Shown: positions 24,681 through 34,716, counted from the first letter of the stretch. The stretch: 64,000 nt of DNA from Lentisphaera araneosa HTCC2155 (GCF_000170755.1 NZ_ABCK01000025.1:1-64000), one strand, 5' to 3'. Numbers and translations are program-made. Notes: a model not told the origin generated them from the letters alone.

Positions 24681-25259
24681 TTATTCTTTAGTGATTTCTA
24701 TCGAGCCATGGGCGGTTAGAGCCATGTCTTTTTTATCTTTGGCTTCTGTTACAGAGATTTCACCAAAAGTGAGTTTGCCTTGGTAGTTCCCGAGCCAAAA
24801 AAGTAGTGACTTCATGTAATTACTTTCTACGTTTTCCTTTGATCGGAAGTAACATGTTGCGGTTTGCCATTCTTTGGTAGGGTTAAACTTTTGGTGAAGT
24901 CCAAGGTTCGCCATGGGGCTACCTTCTATATATCTTTTACCTTTGAAGAAGTTGGGGAAGGCCATGTGTTTGATAAAGACTTCGCCTGAACCGTCGCCTT
25001 TGAATTTAAATTGAACTTTATAAACGCGATCGTCTTTAGTGTCAGCTTCAGTGATAAATGATAGGTAGGAGGCTTCTGACGTGTGGGAGATATCAAACTC
25101 CACAGATTTTCGCTTGTATTTGGCTTCAGTATTTTTGTATTCTGGAGTCATACTTAACCTCCAGTATTTTTCTTCTTTTTTGAAAGTGGGGTCTTCAAGG
25201 ATTTCTTTAGCGCTGAGAGAAAGTCCCGTGAGGATGAGAAGAATAATAAGGTGTTTCAT
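24681..25259 (-). CDS. Exported beta-sandwich protein, paralogue 2 (192 aa)
   Basis: Signal peptide MKHLIILLILTGLSLSA, then KEILEDPTFKKEEKYWRLS, matching the first paralogue block for block (FDISHTSEASYLSFITEA, VQFKFKGDGSGE, KEWQTATCYF). The two genes are a tandem duplication on the same strand 77 bases apart. Probably secreted or periplasmic; a glycan-binding role is possible but not shown. Confidence 0.65.
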   Translation of the reverse strand: MKHLIILLILTGLSLSAKEILEDPTFKKEEKYWRLSMTPEYKNTEAKYKRKSVEFDISHTSEASYLSFITEADTKDDRVYKVQFKFKGDGSGEVFIKHMAFPNFFKGKRYIEGSPMANLGLHQKFNPTKEWQTATCYFRSKENVESNYMKSLLFWLGNYQGKLTFGEISVTEAKDKKDMALTAHGSIEITKE

Positions 25260-25442
25260 ATAAGGCTCCAGTGTTGTTTTTAAGATTGAACCACAAATAA
25301 TGATGCTTGTTACAGTTATAAATATTTTTCATCAAATTAAGATAGATCTTCGTTAGTTTGATTTTTTTATTTTTAATACAATATTTTAAATATAAAAAAT
25401 ATTTTTAAATATATAATAAATACAATTAATAATAGGTCCGTC

Positions 25443-26864
25443 ATGTCTAAGGTTTTTATAAAGCTACTCTTAAATTATATTTTTGTATGTCTGTCTACTT
25501 ACGCTTTTGATGCACAAGGGAATGCCATCCAGAAACCTAATATAATTTTGGTGATGGCGGATGATCAAGGATGGGGAGATACAGGGTATAATGGTCACCC
25601 CTTTTTAAAAACACCCGAATTAGATGCGATGGCTCAAGAGAGTCTGATCTTAGATCGTTTTTATGCTGGCGCACCAGTTTGCTCTCCGACTCGAGCGAGT
25701 GTGATGACAGGAAGAACTCCCATTCGCACAAAAGTGACGAACCATGGTCGCTATATGCGTTATCATGAAGATACCATTGCGGAAGTTCTAAGGAAGCATT
25801 CGTATGTCACAGGGATTTTCGGTAAAGTTCATATGGGTTCGGGGCAAATTAATTCACCTTGTAACCCCAGTGCAATGGGTTTTGATGAATGGATTATAGG
25901 CTTGAATTTTTTTGATCGAAACCCCTATCTCAGTCACCAAGGAATTGTTAAGCGTCGCCAAGGACAGGGCTCTGTTATTATTACAGACGATGCGATTTCA
26001 TTTCTGCAGAAACATAAAAAGGGTGAAAAACCAATTTTTATGGTCTTGTGGTACCCTTCGCCTCATTCACCCCATAAAGAATTTCCCGATAAGACAAATT
26101 TATACCAAGGAAAGAAATTTGCTGGCTACTATCGAGAGATTGCTCTTTTGGATCAACAATTAGGGCGCTTGCGCCGAGAATTAAAAGATATGAATTTAGC
26201 TGAAAATACGATTCTTTGGTACTGTAGCGATAATGGTGGCTTAGTAAAAGAGAGCTCAGGCGGCCGGATGAAAAAGGGTAGTATTTATGAGGGAGGCTTA
26301 CGTGTGCCTGCTCTAATCGAGTGGCCTCAACAAAAATTGAAAGGACGAAGCTCAGTTGCCGCTTCGACTAATGATATGTACCCGACGCTTCTATCAATGG
26401 CGGGAATCAAGCATCAACCACTCCATAAGTTAGACGGGGAAGATGTCAGCGATATAATAATGGGACGCAAAAGTAGACGTGAAAAATCTATTGGTTTTTG
26501 GCATGGACTTCAACAAGGCCAAAGTACTTGGAATGATAAAACCCTAAAAGCTATCATGGAAAAACAGCAAGCCCAAGCTCCCTTGCCTCATGATTCTTCC
26601 CGTCTTAAAAAAGATGTGGATGAATTCCCGCAGTTTCCCGAAGGTACGAAGATCGGGCATGCGGCCTGGAACGATTGGCCCTGGAAATTACATCGTATCA
26701 ACGGGGATAAATATGAACTCTACAATTTGGAGATTGATCCCATGGAAACTAGGGACTTGGCTAAGGACCCTAGTCAAGAAAGTCGTTTGAAAAAAATGAC
26801 TCAAGAACTGAATGAATGGATGCGTTCAGTTATCCATAGTTTGAATGGGAAGGATTATCAATAA
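25443..26864 (+). CDS. Sulfatase, formylglycine-dependent (473 aa)
   Basis: Signal peptide residues 1-22; then NIILVMADDQGWGDTGYNG with the metal-binding Asp pair (D40, D41). The maturation signature C80-S-P-T-R84, followed by ASVMTGR, means the Cys is expected to be converted to formylglycine by a sulfatase-maturating enzyme encoded elsewhere. CSDNGGL supplies further metal ligands. The size is that of type I sulfatases. Such enzymes, abundant in Lentisphaera and planctomycetes, remove sulfate from marine polysaccharides; the exact substrate is not readable here. Confidence 0.9.
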   Translation: MSKVFIKLLLNYIFVCLSTYAFDAQGNAIQKPNIILVMADDQGWGDTGYNGHPFLKTPELDAMAQESLILDRFYAGAPVCSPTRASVMTGRTPIRTKVTNHGRYMRYHEDTIAEVLRKHSYVTGIFGKVHMGSGQINSPCNPSAMGFDEWIIGLNFFDRNPYLSHQGIVKRRQGQGSVIITDDAISFLQKHKKGEKPIFMVLWYPSPHSPHKEFPDKTNLYQGKKFAGYYREIALLDQQLGRLRRELKDMNLAENTILWYCSDNGGLVKESSGGRMKKGSIYEGGLRVPALIEWPQQKLKGRSSVAASTNDMYPTLLSMAGIKHQPLHKLDGEDVSDIIMGRKSRREKSIGFWHGLQQGQSTWNDKTLKAIMEKQQAQAPLPHDSSRLKKDVDEFPQFPEGTKIGHAAWNDWPWKLHRINGDKYELYNLEIDPMETRDLAKDPSQESRLKKMTQELNEWMRSVIHSLNGKDYQ

Positions 26865-26868
26865 GTTC

Positions 26869-27981
26869 CTACTTTATTAATTCGAGCTTAATGGGGTAGG
26901 CCCCTTTCGCATTCCATTGAACCACAAAAATGTTGCCATTGCTATCAACGCAAAGATCGTGAACGTGGAGGAAGGTCTTGGTTGTTTGGTACATGGGCTG
27001 AATTTTGCCATCGACGTATTTGGGCTCGCTTCCTCCTGGGCAAGAAATGACTTTGTTATTTTTGTCGAGGATGGCGACAAAACCCGATTGCTTGAGCTTT
27101 TTACCCGTGCCATTTTCTTTAGACCAGCAGACACCAACATAGAGTTTATTGCCGTGGACGACTGCCTGGCCGCCATAAGCACCGGGAAGGTCAATGGTTT
27201 CTAAGTGCTTGCCATCCAGTGTGAATACTTTCAGTTGATTCGCACTGCGCGAACTCACAAGAAGTTTTGGATTTTTCGGATCTCGCGTATCAATTGAGAT
27301 ACCGTGGGAACTGTTGAGACGTGCATTGGGGTTGGGATCCTGTGCACCACCAAATTTGCGAATGAATTGACCGTGCTGATTGTACTGAAGAACCCACTGT
27401 GATCCATAGCCATCAGCGACATAAATGTCGCCATTGGGAGCTACGGCAGCATCACATGGCATATACTTTTGACCCGGTTCGTATGCCCCCACAGTTTGAG
27501 GGTGGCCAAGAGCAAATACGAGTTGGCCATTAGCTTTTGTAATCGCCACGCGGCCGGTTTCGCGGTATTGACGGCCTTTACGTACTGCCCAGCCACTATC
27601 CACAACGACAAAGTGTTCTTCGCCGTTTTTTTCAAAGAGGGCTATGCCGTGAGCACCTGGGTATTCCTTCATCCATGCATCGAGGAGCTTGCCGTCGGGA
27701 CTGTACTTGAGGAAGTTGTGCTTATTATCGTCTAGGAGAGCGACAAAGTTTCCGTCCTTTAGCTCAAGCATGGCATGACAGTTTTTGATGGGGTACTTAG
27801 CCTTATCGAGCTTGCCCCAGTCTTTGTGAACTTTGTATTGGAGTGAACCATGACCGAGGACTTCTCCTGTTTGGACTTGTTGACTCGCAGGAAGGCTCTC
27901 GTGTTTGTGCCCATCGTTCGGACCGTGAGCGAGGATAGTTAACGCTGACAATGATAGGGCAGTAGTAATTAATTTTTTCAT
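26869..27981 (-). CDS. Exported NHL-repeat beta-propeller protein (370 aa)
   Basis: The signal peptide (MKKLITTALSLSALTILA) precedes a His-rich linker and a six-bladed-propeller-like body with NHL units such as CDAAVAPNGDIYVADGYGSQWVLQY, FIRKFGG, HGISIDTRD and VHDLCVDSNGNIFVVQW. This is the pattern of NHL proteins that often accompany PSCyt1/DUF1501 genes in planctomycetes and Lentisphaera. It is the last gene of the operon, 8 bases after the DUF1501 gene. It may bind or process a carbohydrate-derived ligand; that is speculative. Confidence 0.8.
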   Translation of the reverse strand: MKKLITTALSLSALTILAHGPNDGHKHESLPASQQVQTGEVLGHGSLQYKVHKDWGKLDKAKYPIKNCHAMLELKDGNFVALLDDNKHNFLKYSPDGKLLDAWMKEYPGAHGIALFEKNGEEHFVVVDSGWAVRKGRQYRETGRVAITKANGQLVFALGHPQTVGAYEPGQKYMPCDAAVAPNGDIYVADGYGSQWVLQYNQHGQFIRKFGGAQDPNPNARLNSSHGISIDTRDPKNPKLLVSSRSANQLKVFTLDGKHLETIDLPGAYGGQAVVHGNKLYVGVCWSKENGTGKKLKQSGFVAILDKNNKVISCPGGSEPKYVDGKIQPMYQTTKTFLHVHDLCVDSNGNIFVVQWNAKGAYPIKLELIK

Positions 27982-27989
27982 AGTATTCT

Positions 27990-29405
27990 TTAAGCTAGGA
28001 TTTTTTTGATGACGTGGCCGTGGACGTCGGTGAGACGGAAGTTGCGTCCTTGGAAACGGTAAGTGAGACGTTCATGATTAATGCCAAGCAGGTGCTGGAT
28101 GGTGGCATGGAAATCGTGAATATGCATCTTGTCCTTGGAAGCAATATTGTAAGCGAAATCATCAGTTTCACCGAAGCTTGTGCCGCCTTTAATGCCACCA
28201 CCAGCAAACCACATGGGGTAACAGGCGGGGTGGTGATCGCGACCGTAATTTGTTGCACTCATCTTACCTTGTGAGTAAGCGGTACGACCAAATTCTCCGC
28301 CCCAGATGACAACAGTATCTTCTAGGAGACCGCGTTGTTTAAGGTCCATAATCAGACCAGCGGAAGCTTGGTCGGTTTCACCGCATTGACGCTTCATGCC
28401 TCCAGGGCATCCGCCGTGAGCATCCCAGCCTTGGTGATAGAGTTGGATAAACTTGACACCACGCTCAGCAAGGCGACGAGCCATGAGGCAGTTATTGGCA
28501 AAGCTACCGGGCTTTTTAACGTCTTCACCATAGAGAGCGAGTGTCTCTGGGTTTTCTTTTGAAAAGTCGGTGGCTTCGGGGACTGAACTCTGCATGCGAT
28601 AAGCCATTTCGTATTGCGCAAGTCGCGAATCAATTTGTGGATCGGCGAGTTCGGCACTCTTGAGGCCTTCCATTTTGAGGATGGTGTCTAGCACTTTGCG
28701 ACGCGAGTTGCGGTTAATTCCTGGAGGATTATTAAGGAAAAGAACGGGATCGTTCTCTGGGCGGAACATCACACCTTGGTACTCAGAGGGAAGAAAGCCG
28801 TTGCCCCAAAGACGAGCGAAGAGTGGTTGGCCACCTTTGCCCTTGGTGCGCATGACGACGAAAGGAGGGAGGTCAGGGTTATCCGAGCCGAGGCCATAGT
28901 TGAGCCAAGCGCCGATAGAGGGACGACCAGCAATCTGCGAGCCCGTTTGCATGAAGGTGTTGGCGGGGCCGTGATTAATGGCCTCTGTGTACATCGTTTT
29001 TACGAGGGCAATATCGTCGACAATTTTGGCGGTATGAGGAAGAAGTTCACTAACTTCCATTCCGCACTGCCCATGTTTGGCGAATTTATAGGGACTCGCA
29101 GCTACAGGTAGTGAAGATTGATTGCCAGACATACCAGTAAGACGAGTTTCACCAATGATCGACTTTGGCAGGTCTTGTCCATGCATTTGTTTCATCACTG
29201 GTTTGTTTTCAAAGCTTTCGTACTGAGAAGGGCCACCTGCCATGTAGAGGTAAATGACGCGTTTAGCTTTTGCGGCATGGTGCGGTTGACCCATGACGCC
29301 TTTATTAGGATCAAAGCCCGTAGGGTTAGCATTTGCTGCGCTAAGCTTAAGTCCTTGTGATGCACCAAGTGCAGCACCAAATTTTAAAAAGTTTCTTCTA
29401 TCCAT
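27990..29405 (-). CDS. DUF1501 protein with Tat signal (471 aa)
   Basis: MDRRNFLKFGAALGASQG is a twin-arginine signal. KRVIYLYMAGGPSQYESFENKP, NHGPANTFMQTGSQIAGRPSIGAWLNYGLG, and WGGEFGRTAYSQGKM with GRDHHPACYPMWFAGGGIKGG are the DUF1501 blocks (sulfatase/alkaline phosphatase-like fold). In PVC genomes this family sits downstream of a PSCyt1/DUF1549/DUF1553 protein, as here (11-base gap). Biochemistry is unknown; a role in handling polysaccharide products is assumed from context only. Confidence 0.9.
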   Translation of the reverse strand: MDRRNFLKFGAALGASQGLKLSAANANPTGFDPNKGVMGQPHHAAKAKRVIYLYMAGGPSQYESFENKPVMKQMHGQDLPKSIIGETRLTGMSGNQSSLPVAASPYKFAKHGQCGMEVSELLPHTAKIVDDIALVKTMYTEAINHGPANTFMQTGSQIAGRPSIGAWLNYGLGSDNPDLPPFVVMRTKGKGGQPLFARLWGNGFLPSEYQGVMFRPENDPVLFLNNPPGINRNSRRKVLDTILKMEGLKSAELADPQIDSRLAQYEMAYRMQSSVPEATDFSKENPETLALYGEDVKKPGSFANNCLMARRLAERGVKFIQLYHQGWDAHGGCPGGMKRQCGETDQASAGLIMDLKQRGLLEDTVVIWGGEFGRTAYSQGKMSATNYGRDHHPACYPMWFAGGGIKGGTSFGETDDFAYNIASKDKMHIHDFHATIQHLLGINHERLTYRFQGRNFRLTDVHGHVIKKILA

Positions 29406-29416
29406 TTTATATCTCC

Positions 29417-32400
29417 TTAGCGCACCATGTAGAATGAGTCGAGGTTAACAATAGTGTTGGCGAGTACAGCCCAACTAGCGAGTTCATTTTTATCAAATTT
29501 TGTGATGTCAATTTTACTTTTTCCGACCTTTAAATATTGATCTGCGGCAGTTTTGTTTTCTTTAAAGTATTGACGTTGATCATTGAGTAATGATTTTAAG
29601 AGTTCGAGTTGTTTTGGACTGAGCTCTTTACTAATCAATTGAATGTAGAGTTTGTTGAGGCGGGCATTATCGTCTCCCTCTTTTGTAAGGGTATTTACGG
29701 CAGCGGATTTTGCACTCTCGGAAACCAATGGGCTGTTCATGAGTACGAGTGGTTGTAGAGGAGTTGATGTTTTTTCACGTTTGACTGAACAAATTTGACG
29801 ACGAGGAGTACCAAAAATGAGCATTTCTGGGTTGGGGTCGTTACGCTTCCAATAAGTGTAAACACTGCGGCGGTATTTATTGCGCCAAAGGTTCTTGGCT
29901 TGGACACTTTGACCACCGAATTGATCGACAATGAGGTCGGCAGTGAACAGGGTGTTATCGCGAAGCATTTCAGAAGTCATGTGATTGACTGGGCCACGAG
30001 CGAGCAACTTGTTTTCAGGGTCACTTGCTAGGAGATTAGCAGGAGCTTTAGAGCTTTGGCGGAACGTGTGAGACATGACCATTTGCTTGAGTAAAGCTTT
30101 TAGATCCCATCCACTATCGACGAATGAACGTGAGAGGTAATCCAAGAGTTCCGGATGTGTGGGGAACTCTCCTTGTGAACCAAAATCATTTGTAGTAGCG
30201 ACGAGGCCGCGACCAAAAACCATCTGCCAGTAACGGTTCACGGTGACACGAGATGTAAGTGGATGCTTGGGGTGAGTGAGCCATTTGGCAAAGCCAAGAC
30301 GGTCGCGGCTGTATTCCTTTCCAAAGGGGAAGATTTTTTCAGGCGGTCCTGGCTCGACGGGGCGCTCGAGATCTGGAGTGCTGTAGAGACCACGTTTGAG
30401 GATATATGTTGTGCGAGGCTCAGGCATTTCTTCCATAACCATCATGTGGAAACGGCTTTGGTAGTAAACATTATAATCTTTGCGAGCTTTGCTAAGATCG
30501 GCAAAGGCCTGCTGATATTTTTCTGATTGGTTGAGGAGGAAGTACTCGAAAAGTTCAGCATCACTAGCTTTTGCGTTCGTCGCAAAATTATGGCGCATTT
30601 CAAGAGAACTAAGCTGACGGTCGAAGAGTTTGAAATCGTCGACTTGTGACTTGGCGAAGCCCGTATCGCGAAAGCGTGCTCCGATGTAGAGTTTCTCACC
30701 TCGGTCGCTTTTCTTTTTGTCTTTTTTAGGATCAGGTTTGTGATCAGGGTTCTTATACCAAATCTCTTTAGTGAGATTATCTTTGATGATGTCACAGGCG
30801 AGCTCTTCGCCATCGAGAAAGATTTTAATACCATTGGCTTTTGATGAGCCATTGTAGCTGACGCTGACTTGATGCCATTGTTTAATGGGGAGTTCTTTTT
30901 TAGATCTTACGCGAATCTCATTTCCAGGATTGAAGTGGACGAGTGCAAAGTTGAGTTTGCCATCTTCGATCATCAGTTCATAGCCACGACTACCAGCATC
31001 GTACCAACCGCGATTGCGACCAAGGAGGTTGGAACGATCGAATTTCTTGTCTGCATTGACCCATAGGCTAAAAGAAAAGGGCTTGTGACGTTCGATATTG
31101 CCGAGACCTTTAAAGTCCAAGGCACTATCACCATCTAGAATGTAGCCTTTGCCAAATTTCCCTTCGACAGGTTTTGAGTAATTGGCGTTATAAGTTCCGT
31201 GGTTTTTACCATTTTCACTCATGATTTTATTGCCTTCGATTTTGTCGAAGGTGAAATGAGCTAGAAGGCCTTTGGGCTCAATGCTTTTGTTCCAAGTACT
31301 TTTCCACTGATCAAAATCAGATTTTAGTGAAGTGTGTAGAGAATCAAAGGCTTTTTGCTTTTGTGCAAGAACTTTAGCTTTTTGAGCTAAGGTTCTCCTT
31401 TCATCATCATTAATGATTGGCATGCTGGGGCTTGGTACTGCCTGAGTGAAGAAGGAATAAAGCCCTGATTCATCAATATTATTAAAGAGGGCAAAAGTTT
31501 TGAAGTAATCTTCTTGAGAAATGGGGTCGTATTTGTGGTCGTGGCAACGACTGCATTCCATGGTCATGCCGAGGAATGCGGTCGCCGCAGTTTGTGCACG
31601 ATCCGCAACGTATTCAGTACGGAATTCTTCTGGAACCGATCCGCCTTCATTTTTCTGCATGTGCATGCGGTTAAACGCTGTGGCGAGTTTCATTTCATTA
31701 TTGGCATTGGGGATCATATCTCCCGCTAATTGGTGGTGAATGAACTGATCGTAGGGAAGGTTTTTGTCGAAGGCGCGGAGTATCCAATCGCGATAGGGCC
31801 AAACGTGACGTCCACGGTCAGTTTGATAGCCATAGGAGTCGGCATAACGTGCCACATCCATCCATTCTACCGCGAGGTGCTCCGCGCAAGCTTTGGATTT
31901 GAGGAGTTTATCAACGGTATTTTCGTAGGCTTTGCCGCTCTTGTCGTTTTTGAATTCGGCAATTTGTTCAGGAGTGGGGACAAGGCCTGTAAGCGTTAGG
32001 TAGATGCGTCGAAGAAGAATGTCTTCATTGGCGTCTTGGGCTGGCTGAAGTTTATTTTTTTGAAGCTTTTGCTGAACGAAGTAGTCGATATTATTTTTTG
32101 CTTTTTCAGAGCTTTTTGCGGGGATCGCAACTTTACCGGGAAGGGGCTGGAATGACCAGAGTTCTTCGTATTCGGCGCCTTCTTTAATCCACTGGCGTAA
32201 GACTTCAATTTCTTTTTTAGTCACTGGCATGTGACGTTTTTTTGGAGGCATAATATCATCCTCATCATCGGTAGTCACAAGCTTAAAGAGTAAGCTGTTT
32301 TCGGGGTCTCCAGGGATAATGACGGGATCGAGAGTTTTTACTTTCCCGCTACGTGATTTATAAGTGCGTTCTTTGGTGACCTTATCGAAAGTGTGGAGTT

Positions 32401-32548
32401 GAACATGGCCTTTTATATCTTCGGCATCGGGACCGTGGCAGTAGTAGCATTTTTCTGAAAGGATGGGGCGTACTTGCTCGTTGAAGCTAATCTTGTCTTC
32501 AGCGGCAAGAGAGAAAATCAAGAAGGAGGAGAGTAAGATTTTTTTCAT
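29417..32548 (-). CDS. PSCyt1 - DUF1549 - LamG - DUF1553 exported cytochrome-like protein (1043 aa)
   Basis: After a signal peptide (residues 1-16), the planctomycete cytochrome domain carries haem motif C34-Y-Y-C37-H38. DUF1549 follows at about 140-350 (LAVEWMDVARYADSYGYQ, ECSRCHDHKYDPI with a second CxxCH). A concanavalin/LamG-type insert is at about 430-660 (GLLAHFTFD, LDGDSALDFKG), and DUF1553 at about 755-1010 (GFAKWLTHPKHPLTSRVTVNRYWQ). These large proteins are specific to the PVC group. Location is periplasmic or surface. It starts the three-gene operon downstream of the sigma/FecR pair. Confidence 0.92.
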   Translation of the reverse strand: MKKILLSSFLIFSLAAEDKISFNEQVRPILSEKCYYCHGPDAEDIKGHVQLHTFDKVTKERTYKSRSGKVKTLDPVIIPGDPENSLLFKLVTTDDEDDIMPPKKRHMPVTKKEIEVLRQWIKEGAEYEELWSFQPLPGKVAIPAKSSEKAKNNIDYFVQQKLQKNKLQPAQDANEDILLRRIYLTLTGLVPTPEQIAEFKNDKSGKAYENTVDKLLKSKACAEHLAVEWMDVARYADSYGYQTDRGRHVWPYRDWILRAFDKNLPYDQFIHHQLAGDMIPNANNEMKLATAFNRMHMQKNEGGSVPEEFRTEYVADRAQTAATAFLGMTMECSRCHDHKYDPISQEDYFKTFALFNNIDESGLYSFFTQAVPSPSMPIINDDERRTLAQKAKVLAQKQKAFDSLHTSLKSDFDQWKSTWNKSIEPKGLLAHFTFDKIEGNKIMSENGKNHGTYNANYSKPVEGKFGKGYILDGDSALDFKGLGNIERHKPFSFSLWVNADKKFDRSNLLGRNRGWYDAGSRGYELMIEDGKLNFALVHFNPGNEIRVRSKKELPIKQWHQVSVSYNGSSKANGIKIFLDGEELACDIIKDNLTKEIWYKNPDHKPDPKKDKKKSDRGEKLYIGARFRDTGFAKSQVDDFKLFDRQLSSLEMRHNFATNAKASDAELFEYFLLNQSEKYQQAFADLSKARKDYNVYYQSRFHMMVMEEMPEPRTTYILKRGLYSTPDLERPVEPGPPEKIFPFGKEYSRDRLGFAKWLTHPKHPLTSRVTVNRYWQMVFGRGLVATTNDFGSQGEFPTHPELLDYLSRSFVDSGWDLKALLKQMVMSHTFRQSSKAPANLLASDPENKLLARGPVNHMTSEMLRDNTLFTADLIVDQFGGQSVQAKNLWRNKYRRSVYTYWKRNDPNPEMLIFGTPRRQICSVKREKTSTPLQPLVLMNSPLVSESAKSAAVNTLTKEGDDNARLNKLYIQLISKELSPKQLELLKSLLNDQRQYFKENKTAADQYLKVGKSKIDITKFDKNELASWAVLANTIVNLDSFYMVR

Positions 32549-32627
32549 GAAGTTTCCGGGTTTTAGTTAATGTCTTGCCCTTCTACTCCCATCTCCAAAT
32601 AAATTGCCCGCACTTTTTTGAAAAAAC

Positions 32628-34199
32628 TTAAGGTTTTCCTTGTGCGTAGATATTTTTAATCTCGCCAGAACTTAATGCCGACGAGAAAATGAGGAATTCA
32701 TCCATGCGACCATTTAGACTACGAATGTCTTTGCTGTTATCTCTATGGTGATTCCAATTGCCAATTTCACTATTGCCTAGAACGATAGTTTGAGTTTGGT
32801 CTATAGCCTCAGAATGAATAGCTCCCCCATTGAGGTAATGAGTTATTTTAGCGTTTTCATGATCATATACTACGGCGATATGAATCCACTGGCCCATATC
32901 ATCAAGCTGAATGACTTGTGGTGAAAATACATTGTAAGCGACCTGATCAAAGCTGGAATTTCTCTGATCAGAGAATTTAGAACCAAGGATCATTTCACCA
33001 ATGTCGCTCAGTTGCCAGTGTAATGAACCTTTTTTAAAGCCATCGGTGAGAAGAAGTGAACTTAACCAGCGGTCAAAACTATCGATCCTCACCCAGCAAG
33101 CCATGGTCATGTTGGTGTACTCACCAGGGATGTTGAGACGAATACGGGCGTTGATTGATTTGAAATCTAAGGCTGATTTTCCCTGCCAGCGGCCTTCTGA
33201 CCATTGAGCTCCAATGATAGCGCCTTCCATTTTGCCAAAGGGGGCCTGGTTTTGAAGGGTGCGTTGCCATTCTTCCTCTTGTTGAAAGTCGTAAAGGAGT
33301 AAGAGGTCATCTCTGCTTTTGAGTTCGTCGAGGTAACTCAACCATTCTTGTTGACGGTTTTGATGATTATAGTTGTCGACTTGACCTATTTGACGGTAGG
33401 AAATGAAATCTTCTCGCGATTCGATATATTTTACTGATTCAGAGGAATTATTCCAAGCAATAGAATCTGACTTAAGAAGGGTTTTGAGTTTTTTCTTGTC
33501 GTGGTGAATTTCCACTTCACCATCGAGGACGTGAACTTCCGGAGAGGGTTTATTCATATCGATGGCAAACTCTGTTCCTAAATCATGAACCTGCATTTTT
33601 CCTGTGTCGACAATAAAGCCTTGAGCCGTTTCGGGAACCTTGACATGCATTTTACCTGAGAGGGCTGCGACTTCCATGGCACTGATGAGTTCAATTTCAG
33701 CCGGGCCTTCCAATACCATGGTGGCGCCAGAGAAAAATTCGATTTGCAACAAACCCGATTCGAGTTTGAGTTGTCCAGGATTGAGAGTTTTAGAATTCTC
33801 ATCAACGAATTCAGTGTTGACGGCGCGGGTGATTTGCGCAATGGCATTGCGATTAAAGTCTGGAATCTGAGTTTCGGCCTGTGGTTTTTCTACGAGTGCC
33901 TCTGCCATTTCGGGTTGAGTTTTAGTCGGCTGAAAAAGGAGCGCTAAATTGATCACGAGTAAGGCCGCTGCAGCATAGAGCCAGGCGCTAGTTTTTTTCT
34001 GAATTTTTTCTTTTGGGAAAGCAATGATGTCGTTCTCTGCATCAGCTATTTCTTTGAGTCCAGCATCGATGTTCATGTATTCGATGAGTTTTTTGCGCGC
34101 TTCTGCGGACGATCCAAGAATGCTTTCGAGTTCTTGGGAGTCTTGATCAGAAATGTTGCCATCACAGTAGGCGGCAATGAGCTTTTCGAGTTTATCCAT
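32628..34199 (-). CDS. FecR-like membrane regulator with C-terminal LamG domain (523 aa)
   Basis: A cytoplasmic N-terminus (DKLEKLIAAYCDGNISDQDSQELE) resembles the anti-sigma segment of PVC FecR-type proteins. One membrane helix is at about 72-90 (WLYAAAALLVINLALLF). A FecR beta domain (GATMVLEGPAEIELISAMEVAALSGKMHVKVP, DLGTEFAI, VHVLDGEVEI) follows, and then a LamG/concanavalin domain (residues ~330-520). It overlaps the sigma factor gene by 8 bases. The expected role is to hold the sigma factor until a ligand binds outside; this is inferred from family knowledge. Confidence 0.82.
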   Translation of the reverse strand: MDKLEKLIAAYCDGNISDQDSQELESILGSSAEARKKLIEYMNIDAGLKEIADAENDIIAFPKEKIQKKTSAWLYAAAALLVINLALLFQPTKTQPEMAEALVEKPQAETQIPDFNRNAIAQITRAVNTEFVDENSKTLNPGQLKLESGLLQIEFFSGATMVLEGPAEIELISAMEVAALSGKMHVKVPETAQGFIVDTGKMQVHDLGTEFAIDMNKPSPEVHVLDGEVEIHHDKKKLKTLLKSDSIAWNNSSESVKYIESREDFISYRQIGQVDNYNHQNRQQEWLSYLDELKSRDDLLLLYDFQQEEEWQRTLQNQAPFGKMEGAIIGAQWSEGRWQGKSALDFKSINARIRLNIPGEYTNMTMACWVRIDSFDRWLSSLLLTDGFKKGSLHWQLSDIGEMILGSKFSDQRNSSFDQVAYNVFSPQVIQLDDMGQWIHIAVVYDHENAKITHYLNGGAIHSEAIDQTQTIVLGNSEIGNWNHHRDNSKDIRSLNGRMDEFLIFSSALSSGEIKNIYAQGKP

Positions 34200-34716
34200 G
34201 AGCTAAATCTCCATTCTCTTTAACACATTTCATGAGTTTGATACGTAAACGGTCGAGAACTTTGTAGAGCGACCCTGGCGTTTTACCCTCATTTTCTGCG
34301 AGTTCTTTGATAGTTAAATCACGTGAATAAGATTGGATGAGGAGGGTTTGTTGTTTTTGCTCGAGCTTGGCAAAGCAAGTTTTAAGTGTTTGACGTTGTT
34401 CAGCTAGTAGTTCCTCAATTTCTAGGCATTCTTCAGCGAGGATTTCTAGAGTTTCGTTAGAAAAGACGTGGCGATCGCGGCTTTTGCCGCGGCGGTATTT
34501 GAGGACTTCAAAGCGGGCCACCATACTGGCCCAGGCCGAAAAACTGGTACCTTGTTCGAATTGGTCAAATTTCTTCCAAAGAATGATGCTTGTTTCTTGC
34601 ATCACTTCATCTACATCATGCCAAGTCGGCAGTAATTGACGCAGAAAAGCACGTAAAGCTGGGAGCGCTTTGCCATATTCTGCAATAAAGAGTCCGTAGT
34701 TGTCTTTGTCGTTCAT
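34192..34716 (-). CDS. ECF RNA polymerase sigma factor, Rhodopirellula/Verrucomicrobium type (174 aa)
   Basis: Region 2 reads LPTWHDVDEVMQETSIILWKKFDQFEQGTSFSAWASMVARFEVLKYRR, and region 4 reads LIQSYSRDLTIKELAENEGKTPGSLYKVLDRLRIKL with a helix-turn-helix. I start at MNDKDNYGLF (34716); a longer frame opens at 34779. With the overlapping FecR/LamG gene it heads the PSCyt1-DUF1501-NHL operon, which it probably controls. Confidence 0.88.
   Translation of the reverse strand: MNDKDNYGLFIAEYGKALPALRAFLRQLLPTWHDVDEVMQETSIILWKKFDQFEQGTSFSAWASMVARFEVLKYRRGKSRDRHVFSNETLEILAEECLEIEELLAEQRQTLKTCFAKLEQKQQTLLIQSYSRDLTIKELAENEGKTPGSLYKVLDRLRIKLMKCVKENGDLAHG

Noticed and set aside
29195-29380. Overlapping frames within the DUF1501 and PSCyt1 genes
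   Set aside because: Lie in alternative frames of well-supported genes, no independent support.
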